Source of the DNA: Mangrovibacter phragmitis
GTDB taxonomy: Bacteria > Pseudomonadota > Gammaproteobacteria > Enterobacterales > Enterobacteriaceae
Assembly (NCBI RefSeq): GCF_001655675.1
Contig: NZ_LYRP01000043.1
Location: 186,001 to 250,000, forward strand
DNA: 64,000 bases
Reading direction: 5' to 3'
The position numbers and the translations under genes are program-made. Shown in pieces: positions 15,656 to 24,652 of the stretch. Under the pieces are notes generated by a model. It searched no databases and was not told the origin of the DNA. It saw only the letters and a list, made by a program, of their open reading frames with translations. Within the stretch, counting starts at the first letter, position 1. Each line of letters opens with the position of its first letter.

Positions 15656-16374
15656 ATATGGTACTCTTTTATGATTACATAATGATATGATAACATTAAG
15701 CTTGACGTGACGTATCCTTTTGTTGACTAACTATCTTTTTGATGCAGACACATATATTCTAGCAAAAAAATCACTTAAAATAAGTATCCCGAACTAACTA
15801 CAAGTAACTCTCGAAGTGTAATATGATTATTAGAAAATATGCACAAATGATAGTTTCGTTGAGTAACTATTGAATGGATGGATTCAGGCAAATCAGCGCT
15901 ATGTCGATCTCTTAGGAAAGAAAGATTGTTGTTGGTGGTATAACGAACGGACCAATGTCTGTGTCCTTGCTGGCGCAGTATAGCGCAGAACGCATGGTAT
16001 CCCTGACCCTCAACAAGCACGTTCAGGTGTGGGCTTAGAACTATCAAGACATTGACTAACCCTCAGATTGTTCCTATGTTGGATTTTCTGTTCTGGGTTA
16101 AGAGAGGAAAAATATCAAAATTTCGTATGAGATGCTGTCTGGTTTTCCACACCCAGATTCATTAGAGTCGATTAGAAGTGGCTGTTTAACATCTACGTGA
16201 GTAAAAAAAGTATGATAAACACAAAGATTGATGGGGCGATGGTAATGAATGAAAAAGAAGAAGATTAGTTATATCATATATATGCTGACTTATTAAATAC
16301 AGCTACAATAGCTTAAAACCTCGTCTCTTCAGATAGAGGGAGATAATCAACTGTTATCCGCAATGGAGGCCGCG
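15656..16374. other. Intergenic stretch of about 700 bases
   Basis: No clear gene. A minus-strand frame at 15775-16047 starts with TTG, lacks a ribosome binding site and matches no family, although its first half reads like protein (SPHLNVLVEGQGYHAFCAIL), so a decayed gene is possible. The section 16200-16370 is AT-rich and probably carries the promoter of the gene at 16375. Confidence 0.4.
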
Positions 16375-17142
16375 ATGGAATGGTTTACACGAATGATTCT
16401 CAATTTACCACCACGAGCTAAGGACGTGAAAGAAATAAGAGAGAGTGCTCCTGAGTTATTCTCAGATGAAGAAATCAAAGAAACCAAAAGGTATCACCGA
16501 GGGTATATTCATCCTTTATATTGGGACACATATGAACTCCGAGAGGCAGTTCGTGTTTGGCTACAAGATTTTGAAGAAAAAACGCCTGAAGGGGATTGTT
16601 GCGATTATCCGTGCTGCATAAGGAAGAAGGCAGGAGATAATGCCGACGGCTATATGCATATGATGACGGTTGCAGGAGGAAGAGATCGCAATCCGCCTGC
16701 AAAATCATTTTTTGACTTAATAAATGCAACGAAAATAAAAAACGCAACAGTATTGCGGGTGATCCTGACCGATCCCTATATCTACTTCGACACTGGACAA
16801 AACGGTGACGGTGGCGGATTTAATAATTTGCTAAAGCTTCTCGAACATCTGAATATTGATAGTTCAACAGAATTTAGACTTGAGTTAACTCCACAAAACG
16901 ATTCAGAAAAAAAAGACAGGTTTGAGACAAAAATTCAACAAGAATTTCCTAGTTGCACAGTGTTGAATCATAATAATTCATCAACTTTTCACGATAGATT
17001 TATTTTTGTTCAGTATAATAATAATCAGTGTAAAGCTTGGTATGGGCCATCTCTGAATGGCCTAAATAGTAATTCGATAATAATATTTGGGGATCTCACA
17101 GATAGTAATGCGGTTAATCAACTCTCACAGAGGTTATTGTGA
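16375..17142 (+). CDS. PLD-like domain protein, possible defence effector
   Basis: A 255-residue protein starting at ATG 16375, five bases after GGAGG; an ATG at 16363 is less well placed. The C-terminal third has the pattern TFHDRFIFVQ...WYGPSLNGLN...IIIFGDLTD. This HDR / G-SLN arrangement is known from non-classical phospholipase D-like domains in several bacterial conflict systems; the classical HxKxxxxD is not present. The N-terminal part has CCDYPCC and no recognised domain. It is encoded alone, with a long AT-rich leader. The call rests on motif resemblance, so nuclease activity is only a possibility. Confidence 0.5.
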   Translation: MEWFTRMILNLPPRAKDVKEIRESAPELFSDEEIKETKRYHRGYIHPLYWDTYELREAVRVWLQDFEEKTPEGDCCDYPCCIRKKAGDNADGYMHMMTVAGGRDRNPPAKSFFDLINATKIKNATVLRVILTDPYIYFDTGQNGDGGGFNNLLKLLEHLNIDSSTEFRLELTPQNDSEKKDRFETKIQQEFPSCTVLNHNNSSTFHDRFIFVQYNNNQCKAWYGPSLNGLNSNSIIIFGDLTDSNAVNQLSQRLL

Positions 17143-17428
17143 TTGCATTCAATGAACGATATAACCGGATAGTCCATTATAACTGATCGTTACTGTATGG
17201 ATTTTCATCACCAAGAGAGTTGCAAGAGTATTTGATACATGGACGTGGTTTTATAACCATGAATGACTAAATATACTGCTGAATGGTATCATGCTTATGT
17301 AGTATATTCTGAGTTTGCCTAATTCTGGTAATTCACAGTGTTAAAAAAGTACTGATATAAAAATTTATGTGATGACTTGAAGTTTTAATTTATACAATTG
17401 ATTCTTAAGGTATGTAAAAAGGATATTG

Positions 17429-18676
17429 ATGATGTTTGAAAAAAAAGATTATGATAAAGAAATTTTAAATATAAACAAAAGAAGTAAAAAACACACATGT
17501 TTATACTCTGATTGTTTAGGTAAAACAATATACTCCCATGCCATATCTAAATCTATCTCTATCGAGAAAATTTCTGAAAATGGGCATGTAAAAAAATTTA
17601 GTCCTATCAGGCATGGAGATGAAAAAATACCGAAAATATCAGATGTTGGTATCAATGAAGCCACTGCTTTTAATGGTTTTTGTCACCTTCATGATGGTTT
17701 TTTTAATGATATAGATGAAAGAGAAATAAATAATTTAAGAGATCTTTTTTTGCAAATATATCGTTCTATTTCTTGTGTTTATTATTATGAACAAATAGGT
17801 GATGTGTTATATCCTGATATAGATATTGACGAGGCAGTTAAAATTATAGTAAATAATCAGATTACTAAAGACGAAATTGATTTAACTCAAGATAAACTAT
17901 ATAAGGTGAAAGGGTTTTTAAGCGATGAAATGGCAAGAGCAAATAACATAAAAAATAGTGAATTAAATAAAAGAAAGGAAGAGATAAACAGAGTTAGAAA
18001 TTATTTTTTAAATAATATTCATGAACTGGATGAGTGTAAGTATACTAATAGAAAGTTAAATGAAAAAGGAACGGAGTTACAAACAATTAAATTTAACGAT
18101 TTTGATTATGCATTATTTTATTATATAACTGATTTTCAGGTTCCGGTTGCAATAAACACCATGCATAACCTTAATTATGATGGGCGCAATTTTTTATTCT
18201 TTTATATAGTCATACCATATGAGGCATCTAATATAATTATCGGGGTGATGGAAAATAATTTACCTCCTGAATATTACGACAAGATTATAACTCTAATTGA
18301 TGATGCGTTTAAAAATAGATTGTCCGTGTTAAATTTTATTGAAACTTTAGTAATATCATCTCCGGATGAAACCTATTTCAAGCCTTGCATTATTAATAAT
18401 ATGAGAAAGGAAAAGTTAGATTTTATTTTAAATGATTTTATGTTCTTACATGAATTTCTCAGTTTTGATAAATATTTTCTTGAGTATGATGTCTCTATAT
18501 TTGATGAATTGAGAACTAGCATCATTTCAGAAGGTATAAACGTATTCAATGAAAGTGAGTTAGATAAAATTCATACATTGCCTATGAGAGAAAGCATTGA
18601 TGTAAGAAAAAATAAAATGATGAGTAAAATAATGAGAGAAAACATAACAATAAAATCACTAAAAAATGACTTGTAG
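17429..18676 (+). CDS. Zinc/HNH-like protein of unknown function
   Basis: A 415-residue, very AT-rich gene starting at ATG 17429 behind AAGGA. The N-terminal 90 residues carry Cys24-x4-Cys29, His37 in YSHAISKS, and Cys86-x2-His89 in FNGFCHLHDGFF. This spacing recalls an HNH-like zinc domain that is widespread in bacterial proteins of unknown or defence-related role. The remaining 320 residues are helical, with a coiled coil around 160-205 (LNKRKEEINRVRNYF), and match nothing I recognise. It stands alone between the PLD-like gene and the relaxase. A nuclease or RNA-binding role is possible but unproven. Confidence 0.6.
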   Translation: MMFEKKDYDKEILNINKRSKKHTCLYSDCLGKTIYSHAISKSISIEKISENGHVKKFSPIRHGDEKIPKISDVGINEATAFNGFCHLHDGFFNDIDEREINNLRDLFLQIYRSISCVYYYEQIGDVLYPDIDIDEAVKIIVNNQITKDEIDLTQDKLYKVKGFLSDEMARANNIKNSELNKRKEEINRVRNYFLNNIHELDECKYTNRKLNEKGTELQTIKFNDFDYALFYYITDFQVPVAINTMHNLNYDGRNFLFFYIVIPYEASNIIIGVMENNLPPEYYDKIITLIDDAFKNRLSVLNFIETLVISSPDETYFKPCIINNMRKEKLDFILNDFMFLHEFLSFDKYFLEYDVSIFDELRTSIISEGINVFNESELDKIHTLPMRESIDVRKNKMMSKIMRENITIKSLKNDL

Positions 18677-18842
18677 AGATAATGCTACAGAATGATGGTT
18701 TTATTATTTGTATGATACTATGGGCGTCTTTTTTTATTCAATGGCGGTAACCGATATTGGGTTTTGAACACTTCAGTTAGCAAAATTGTTTATATATACT
18801 CAATAATATTTTTCGTCCTATTAACTCTATCTGTTTTTATAT

Positions 18843-20243
18843 TCAATCGTTATGATAAGCCGGTGGCTTCAATTTAGGCACCGGCTTTTTCTTGTCCGAC
18901 GCGAGTGTTGGTATGTAGTCAAGATTGCTATCTGGCAGTTTTGGCTCAACAGGACGGCTTGGAAAACGCCTGATCTCTTCCTTGGTAGGCTTGTAGTCAT
19001 CCTTGTTAAATCTGGCGCGCCTTTCATACTCAGCGCGTGAAACATAGATACCCTGAACCTCATCGAAGACATAGTTTTCAGCAATACGCTTATCATGTTC
19101 AGTATCGACTGAAACAGGAGCTGGCTTCTTCTTGGCCCAGACGAATTTCTCTCTGATATAATCTACTACCAACAGCGTGAAACGTTTGAAAATCCCATCC
19201 TGACGGGGATTAACCTGTTTCCTCTTACTTTTAACAGGAGCACGTTTAATCGCTCTTGCCGTTGAAGAACATGGTTTTTTCAGTGTAGTGCGTGTATGAG
19301 GCGCAGGAGCAACCAGAGCAGGTTTTTGCGAGTCTGAAGATGACGCTCTCCCGGTATTATCCGGGATAACAATTTCTTCCGGTTCAGCCAGTGCATGCAC
19401 TGTAAAGCTGGCAACATCAACCACGATGTCTAATGGTAAATCCTTAAAGGCAAAGTAGGCTTCAACAGCTTCTTTTTTCAGCTCATCACGTATGGCTTGC
19501 TCTGCAGCACGTTGTTCCTGAGCGGCGACAGTTCCCCAGCGGTCACGAGGAATATGAAGTATTGGATCGCGGTTTGTTTCAATAGCTTTAGCCAGCCAGA
19601 TTGCTTTCTCTTCATTGGTAGCGGAAGCGGTAGCCTGTTCAAGGGCTTCCTCATACTGAACCCTGATAGAACGGTGATCAATGCGTTCATCATAACCATA
19701 CAGGTCAAGGAACGCATTACAGATGTTCTGCCAGCCTTTACGCCAGCTATCAAGGGTTTCAGGCTTATCCCACTCACGGACCTTTTTACCAAAGCCGGTA
19801 GAAAGAACCTCACGGGTTGTTCCCATGATATGGATATGCGGGTTATGACCATTGATATCATGAATAACAACATCGGCAATGATGCCTTGCTTGGTAAAGT
19901 GCTCAAGAACAAAAGCTGCAGTGAGTTCAATGTTCTGTTCTGGTGTTAGCTCTGCGGGGAGGGCAATTTTAAATTCTTTGGCAAGACGGGCATCTTTTCT
20001 CTTCTCTGAGGCTTCAACAGCATTCCAGAGTGTTTCACTGTCAACAATCAGGTCAGGTGGAGTATTTTCAGGTGCAAAAATCTGCGCAAAGGCAAGGTCC
20101 TTTTTATGTGCTGTTTTGCGACCACACACTTCACCTGTTCTGTTATCGAAGAAAACTTTACGGTGACGATATGCAGCAGAGTTAACCGAAGACTGACCTT
20201 CGCCTCTGCTGATGTTCTCCATTTTGAAACTGTATATCGCCAT
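18843..20243 (-). CDS. mobA: MOBQ-type relaxase (MobA/MobL family)
   Basis: A 466-residue relaxase starting MAIYSFKMENISRGEGQSS, with GAGGA upstream; an in-frame start at 20264 is less likely. Motif I VNSAAYRHR supplies the nicking Tyr25, and motif III GHNPHIHIMGTTR supplies the metal-binding histidines. Such enzymes cleave oriT and pilot single-stranded DNA into the recipient through a helper transfer system. The C-terminal 200 residues are basic and proline-rich without a primase domain. The divergent intergenic region upstream holds the putative oriT, and a TraD/MobC-like gene is encoded at 22244. It makes the island potentially mobilizable. Confidence 0.88.
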   Translation of the reverse strand: MAIYSFKMENISRGEGQSSVNSAAYRHRKVFFDNRTGEVCGRKTAHKKDLAFAQIFAPENTPPDLIVDSETLWNAVEASEKRKDARLAKEFKIALPAELTPEQNIELTAAFVLEHFTKQGIIADVVIHDINGHNPHIHIMGTTREVLSTGFGKKVREWDKPETLDSWRKGWQNICNAFLDLYGYDERIDHRSIRVQYEEALEQATASATNEEKAIWLAKAIETNRDPILHIPRDRWGTVAAQEQRAAEQAIRDELKKEAVEAYFAFKDLPLDIVVDVASFTVHALAEPEEIVIPDNTGRASSSDSQKPALVAPAPHTRTTLKKPCSSTARAIKRAPVKSKRKQVNPRQDGIFKRFTLLVVDYIREKFVWAKKKPAPVSVDTEHDKRIAENYVFDEVQGIYVSRAEYERRARFNKDDYKPTKEEIRRFPSRPVEPKLPDSNLDYIPTLASDKKKPVPKLKPPAYHND

Positions 20244-20376
20244 CCAAATATTCCTCAATGCCAAATGCTGCTTTTCGTTTTACGTAAGGAAAACGCCGGG
20301 GTTGACGTTGACCTTGATTTTGTTTCCGAAGGAAATGGTTTTAGCCTGCGGCAGGCAACCGTCGGTAGACCCCACG

Positions 20377-20412
20377 GCATTAGAGCGAAGCGATAATGCG
20401 TAAGTGGGCATT
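20377..20412. other. Putative origin of transfer (oriT)
   Basis: GCATTA-GAGCGAAGCGA-TAATGC forms a 6-bp stem with GA/GA tandem mismatches, an inner GC/GC and a GAA loop. It is followed at once by GTAAGTGGGC, which resembles the RSF1010/R1162-type MOBQ nic core GTAAGTGCGC. It lies 134 bases upstream of the relaxase start, the normal place for a MOBQ oriT. Nicking position is inferred, not shown. Confidence 0.65.
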
Positions 20413-20514
20413 GCTTTATTTTTTATCGCCATAAATGGCTCAAAAAATAACAACAATGTATAAAGCTTACCTTTATTAATTAATACGAAATATATTAATC
20501 CCTGTAAAACAAAA

Positions 20515-20625
20515 CGCCGAATTAAGCGGCGCAATCTGGATGAACGGGCGAAGTATTACCCGGATTGGGTTTTGAGAACGTCCGTAGGACAAAAAGAGTG
20601 TTAATTTATCCCGCCGTAAGGCGGG
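20515..20625. other. Cluster of four hairpins beside oriT
   Basis: In 110 bases: CGCCG/CGGCG (20515-20531), CGGG/CCCG (20545-20562), GTCC-GTA-GGAC (20580-20590), and CCCGCC-GTAA-GGCGGG (20610-20625), the last closed by a GNRA tetraloop. It is non-coding and lies between oriT and the small gene at 21064. It could be a single-strand origin or accessory oriT structure. The rest of 20626-21063 is AT-rich with no gene seen. Confidence 0.5.
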
Positions 20626-21063
20626 AAAGCACTAAAATAGCAAAAGATATTGGTAGTTATCCCTGTTGCACAATTCACAGGTGAGGATAAGGAATTAGAA
20701 TAGAGAATGGAAAGGTGAAATGAATATCACTTATAAACAAAAATAAGTAACGCGGAGAGTATTAGATATTTTAAGTTAGTAATTGCTATCACTTGTGTTG
20801 CATAAATTACAAAGTACGCTATTCAAGATTGAGTTGATATGATCTAAGATCAGTATGGATCATTCTCCTCGCTGTTTGAAGAAGCTTAAATCATTATCGC
20901 ATTACTAATCACGCATGGCAATTATAATGGAGATAAAGGGTCAGTTTTCCAAATGATGATTTATTTAACCTAATTAGGGTTAGGCACAGCAGCACCTCAC
21001 TGCTATACCATTAAACCACAAGAGCCCAACTACATGTATCTATTGTCGCCTATTATTAAATGA

Positions 21064-21270
21064 CTATGACTGTTTCGGCTTATCTAAGGCATATTTTGCG
21101 ATATAATAGCCAACGAGCAATTCAATAAATGCTGCGGCTGCCCACGCTCCCCACACTAATGCCCATATGACTGAGATGGCTACAATAGCTATAATTGCAC
21201 TACGCGAATCCTTGATAAAAGCACCAAGTGCGAAACCGATAATTACGAACACTATGGTGTAAAAAAGCAT
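21064..21270 (-). CDS. Small two-helix membrane protein
   Basis: A 68-residue, strongly hydrophobic protein: helix 1 LFYTIVFVIIGFALGAFI, a short polar loop KDSRS, then a long hydrophobic stretch (AIIAIVAISVIWALVWGAWA) and a basic C-terminus. The start has AAGGAAATAAAATA upstream. No family known to me; on a mobilizable element it could be an entry-exclusion or toxin-like peptide, but nothing in the sequence proves that. The following gap 21271-21578 is AT-rich and appears to hold only its leader. Confidence 0.6.
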   Translation of the reverse strand: MLFYTIVFVIIGFALGAFIKDSRSAIIAIVAISVIWALVWGAWAAAAFIELLVGYYIAKYALDKPKQS

Positions 21271-21553
21271 TATTTTATTTCCTTATTACAACAAGGTATC
21301 TGGTGACTACAAAAGTCATTTAACAATGTCTGTATAGTCGTAAATGATCAACTAGACTCATAATCTGCTATTAGGAAAAGTAGGTCAAGGAATAAAAATG
21401 GGAAGATGCCATGAATCGGAAGCTAGATGGTTTTGGGGCAAAACCGATTTAGTGTCGCTTGTCAGATCATGTAGGAGTCAGTACAAATAAATACTAAAAA
21501 TACAAAATGATGGCGAACAACTCGATAACCTTTGAGTCTTCCTGAGTGCTAAA

Positions 21554-21575
21554 GAAAGGGCCTTTTGGCCCTTTC
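21554..21575 (-). terminator. Hairpin terminator of the 60-residue gene
   Basis: GAAAGGGCC-AAAA-GGCCCTTTC read on the minus strand, starting just after the stop codon at 21579, with a short T-rich tail (TTTAG). Confidence 0.6.
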
Positions 21576-21578
21576 TGA

Positions 21579-21761
21579 CTATTTACGGCGCTTATCAACT
21601 TCTTTAGCTACACCTTTGAATGGTGTACCATCTTGCTTTTGGTCCATAAATTGGCCGCTGTCAGTATCCCGTTTCGTATAATTACCATTCTTGGGATTTT
21701 GAACCTGAGTACGATCTCGTACTGAACCTTTTCTTGAATCATTTCCTGTGTTTGTAGCCAT
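21579..21761 (-). CDS. Small conserved hydrophilic protein
   Basis: A 60-residue basic protein starting MATNTGNDSRKGSVRDRTQV at 21761, behind AAGGAAATAAGC; the longer frame from 21806 lacks a binding site. The pattern RDRTQVQNPKNGNYTKRDTD followed by SGQFMDQKQDGTPFKGV belongs to a small-protein type seen in many bacteria whose function is unknown to me. It is intrinsically polar and probably unstructured. It is expressed alone with its own hairpin terminator. Confidence 0.72.
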   Translation of the reverse strand: MATNTGNDSRKGSVRDRTQVQNPKNGNYTKRDTDSGQFMDQKQDGTPFKGVAKEVDKRRK

Positions 21762-21995
21762 GCTTATTTCCTTAGAATAGGGCCACATCAAATGATGCAT
21801 CGTCATTATTCTCCCTTATAGCTACACTGACAATAACAATCAATTATCATTTTTAAGAATAATGAATTATGGTTATATGTTAAAAAATTATTAGCTGAAC
21901 ATGAAATGGATAATATTAATTAATATCCCCCATGCTATTGATTATTTTATTAATTGTGATAATAAGTAATAAGGAAATTAATACAGGGAGGTTTT

Positions 21996-22244
21996 ATGTA
22001 TAAAAATAACGATGAAGCCATCGATCTTGAGGCAAAGCGATTACTTGATAATGGAATCTATACCGATCTGGAAAAAGCGTATAGTGAAGCAGAAAAGATT
22101 ATCACAGAAATAAGAGTTGAATTTAAAAAGAAACAGGAAAAGAAAGAATTCCGTTCCCGTATTAAATCAATCAAACGAGCACTTTCAGATGATGAGTTCA
22201 GAAATAATGTTCCTTATAATCATAGAAATCAATGGAGTAAATAA
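21996..22244 (+). CDS. Hypothetical protein upstream of the TraD/MobC-like gene
   Basis: An 82-residue highly charged helical protein (MYKNNDEAIDLEAKRLLDNG; C-terminal part FRSRIKSIKRALSDDEFRNN). CAGGGAGGTTTT is an excellent ribosome binding site. Its stop overlaps the start of the next gene by one base (TAATG), so translation is coupled. It probably works with that gene in mobilization, by context only. Confidence 0.65.
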   Translation: MYKNNDEAIDLEAKRLLDNGIYTDLEKAYSEAEKIITEIRVEFKKKQEKKEFRSRIKSIKRALSDDEFRNNVPYNHRNQWSK

Positions 22245-22597
22245 TGAGTGATGATGAAATACAAAATACCTATCTAACAGGTAAAGCTTTTCAGGGTGAT
22301 AGAAGCAGGGCAGAAATAAAGAAAACTCTTGAGCAAAAAATTGCGGGAGCACAAAATAAGCTCAATTATCTTAAAGCAAAAGAAAAGAGAGATAGCAAAA
22401 AAGAAAATACACGACAAAAAATAATTCTCGGTGCAGAGGTTGCCAAGGTTTTAAATTGTGATATAAGTGAGGTAGATAAACAATTACTCTTTGGTTTGTT
22501 GTTAGAAGTTCCATCCTTACATACGCACGATATCGAAAGGTATAAAGTAAATGGACAAATCTACATTGAAAAAGTCCTCAAAAAATTCAGACCATAA
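22244..22597 (+). CDS. TraD/MobC-like mobilization accessory protein
   Basis: A 117-residue protein. The segment KAKEKRDSKKENTRQKIILG followed by AEVAKVLNCDISEVDKQLLF resembles the TraD/MobC small proteins of MOBQ mobilization modules: a basic coiled helix, then RxKI-LGA, then an acidic helix. These bind the relaxosome. It is translationally coupled to the preceding gene and stands 2 kb from the relaxase on the opposite strand. The family call is from the motif only. The short gap to 22724 has inverted arms around AGCTCT/GGGGAGCT but no gene. Confidence 0.6.
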   Translation: MSDDEIQNTYLTGKAFQGDRSRAEIKKTLEQKIAGAQNKLNYLKAKEKRDSKKENTRQKIILGAEVAKVLNCDISEVDKQLLFGLLLEVPSLHTHDIERYKVNGQIYIEKVLKKFRP

Positions 22598-22724
22598 AAT
22601 CATTTCACGTCCGAACAGCTCTACGGCTTAAAACTTGTTTTAGGCTGGGGAGCTGTTGACCAAGCCCCAGAGGGCGCGGTAGTCAATTTTTACTGCCTTC
22701 CGTGGCAATAAATCACACCCCATT

Positions 22725-23123
22725 TCAGATGGCGAAATCTTCCAGAGTTTTACCATCTTCCAGTGCAGCAGTAATCGCTTTTGGTGTACGACCCTGACCT
22801 GTCCACGTCTTTTCATCGCCATTTTCATCAATGTATTTGTATTTAGCAGGACGAGGAGCACGAACAGCAGCCGGACGGGAAGATTTAGGATTAGCTAGCA
22901 GTTCTGATGGGTCAATACCATCTTCAAGCAGTTGTGTACGCAGCGCTTCAATTTTGGCCTGACGTTCAGCATTTTTTTGCAGTGCAAGTGATTCTTCTTG
23001 GCGTCGGTCTTCAACAATAGCAGTTAATTTTTCCAGCATCTCTTCCAGAGTAGCCAGATCTGTTTCTCGTGCCTGTGCGCGAAGGGTACGGATGTTATTA
23101 AGTGCTTTAATAGCGTCAGTCAT
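22725..23123 (-). CDS. H-NS-family nucleoid-associated protein (island paralogue)
   Basis: A complete 132-residue H-NS paralogue. It has the N-terminal oligomerization domain NNIRTLRAQARETDLATLEE, then RRQEESLALQ and DGIDPSELL; a linker rich in Ala, Pro and Arg; and the C-terminal DNA-binding domain with KYKYIDENGDEKTWTGQGRT. H-NS proteins silence AT-rich foreign DNA. Paralogues carried on mobile elements (for example Sfh, Hfp/H-NSB) are thought to lower the cost of carriage by supplementing the host pool. The linker differs from chromosomal H-NS. It lies between the mobilization genes and the PilV-like gene, and a truncated relative is at 6012-6356. Confidence 0.93.
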   Translation of the reverse strand: MTDAIKALNNIRTLRAQARETDLATLEEMLEKLTAIVEDRRQEESLALQKNAERQAKIEALRTQLLEDGIDPSELLANPKSSRPAAVRAPRPAKYKYIDENGDEKTWTGQGRTPKAITAALEDGKTLEDFAI

Positions 23124-23305
23124 TATCTTTTATCCTGATTGTTTAAGGTCTTGAGCAGGATAACATACAAAAGACGATAATGGATAAATTCACCCCTCCT
23201 AAATTTTATTGTTAACGGTTTTTTGTGGATTATATCTTAACCAACCTTGACCTCTTTTTTATTTTTGTTAATTGATATGTACGTGAAACAAAAAGGACGA
23301 TGAAA

Positions 23306-24652
23306 ATGAAAAAACAAAATAAGAAAGGGTTCTCATTACTGGAACTCATTTTGGTGCTGGGTGTCGGTAGTATGATGGCTTTTATGCGTTTTCAGGATAT
23401 GAAAAATGAACAGGAAATGGTGATTGCTAAGGCTGTTGGTCAACAAATGAAGCAGATAGGGGAGGCGGTCAATGGTTATATCAATATCCGCTATGACAAG
23501 CTTTCCACGCTGACATCGAGCAGCAGCCAGTCAAGTGATCCGGGTCCAAGAACGTGTGATAGTTCTGGTTGTGAAATCACTTATCAGACGCTTATTAATG
23601 AAGGGTTATTGCCAGCATCATATACCGGGGTAAATGCCCAGAAATCCTCTTATAAGATACTGCTAAAACGTTCAGGTATTACGCCTAACTATGTGGTTAA
23701 TGGCTTAATCACAACAACTTTACCTTGGAGTGAGGGCGGAAAATTTCGCTACGATTTATTAGGTAAGGCTATGCAGGAAGCTGGTATTGATAGTGGAATG
23801 ACACAATCAGCATCTGTGGCATCAGGGCTGCAGGGGGCGTGGAAAGAAACTTCAATAAATTACAGTAATATCGCCAGTGCAGGCCTTATGGCATATCGCG
23901 TTGGATATGATTCTGCAATGTATTCGGTTTACCTGCGTCGTGATGGGACACTTCCTATGACAGGTGATCTGAATATGGGGGGGAATGACATTAATAATGT
24001 GAAAGATATTACAGCATCTGGAACAGCAACTGTAGCAACATTAAAATCAACAGGAGCAACAACCGTTGGTTCAACACTTACCGTTGGAGGTGCTCTTAAT
24101 GCCAACAACGTTTTAACGGTAGCAGGTGTAAGTACGCTCAAAGGAGCAGCCAGTCTGAATTCCACCTTATCAGTTGCAGGGGCCAGTACACTTACTGGCG
24201 CATTAACCGTGAATAATGCAATTAATGCATCAGGGAACATCACATCCTCTGGACAGGTCAAAGGTGCTACAGTGGTTTCTACTGGACGAATGACAACAGG
24301 GGAATTTTTGCAGATTAATGGTACGGCAACAGTTGGTGCTGGATGTTCTCCTAATGGATTGCAAGGGAAAAGTAGTATTGGGGCGTTATTATCTTGTGTT
24401 AGTGGTATTTGGAAGGCTAATAATCCACAATATATGAAAGTAGGTGGTGTTTTTACTATTTATCCGGGCACGACAAAAAATCTTGGACGTTTTAAATTAT
24501 GTATTAATACATACAGAATAGATGGTCAGGAAATGGCGCTGACACAATTAATACCGACAGATAACCCTGACTCAAATGGAAATATGAACTGGCGTGCGCA
24601 TAATGGAACTCAATACTCTTCATATTACATGGGCATTCATTGCTTTATATAG
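23306..24652 (+). CDS. Orphan PilV-like type IV minor pilin/adhesin
   Basis: A 448-residue protein starting MKKQNKKGFSLLELILVLGV: a prepilin peptidase site G|FSLLE with Glu at +5, followed by the hydrophobic helix. ATG 23306 is nine bases from AAGGA; 23300 is possible. Residues about 40-210 resemble the PilV N-terminal domain of IncI1/R64-type thin pili. Residues 215-330 are beta-rich repeats (GSTLTVGGALNANNVL) like phage tail fibres. The end AGCSPNGLQGKSSIGALLSC resembles shufflon C-termini, which recognise recipient lipopolysaccharide. No other pil genes and no shufflon repeats are present. It would need a prepilin peptidase and assembly system from elsewhere. Confidence 0.85.
   Translation: MKKQNKKGFSLLELILVLGVGSMMAFMRFQDMKNEQEMVIAKAVGQQMKQIGEAVNGYINIRYDKLSTLTSSSSQSSDPGPRTCDSSGCEITYQTLINEGLLPASYTGVNAQKSSYKILLKRSGITPNYVVNGLITTTLPWSEGGKFRYDLLGKAMQEAGIDSGMTQSASVASGLQGAWKETSINYSNIASAGLMAYRVGYDSAMYSVYLRRDGTLPMTGDLNMGGNDINNVKDITASGTATVATLKSTGATTVGSTLTVGGALNANNVLTVAGVSTLKGAASLNSTLSVAGASTLTGALTVNNAINASGNITSSGQVKGATVVSTGRMTTGEFLQINGTATVGAGCSPNGLQGKSSIGALLSCVSGIWKANNPQYMKVGGVFTIYPGTTKNLGRFKLCINTYRIDGQEMALTQLIPTDNPDSNGNMNWRAHNGTQYSSYYMGIHCFI

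Noticed and set aside
15775-16047. 90-codon minus-strand frame in the gap before the PLD-like gene
   Set aside because: TTG start, no ribosome binding site, no family match; at most a decayed gene.
18843-20264. Relaxase with a primase fusion
   Set aside because: The C-terminal 200 residues are basic and proline-rich with no primase motif; length is too short.
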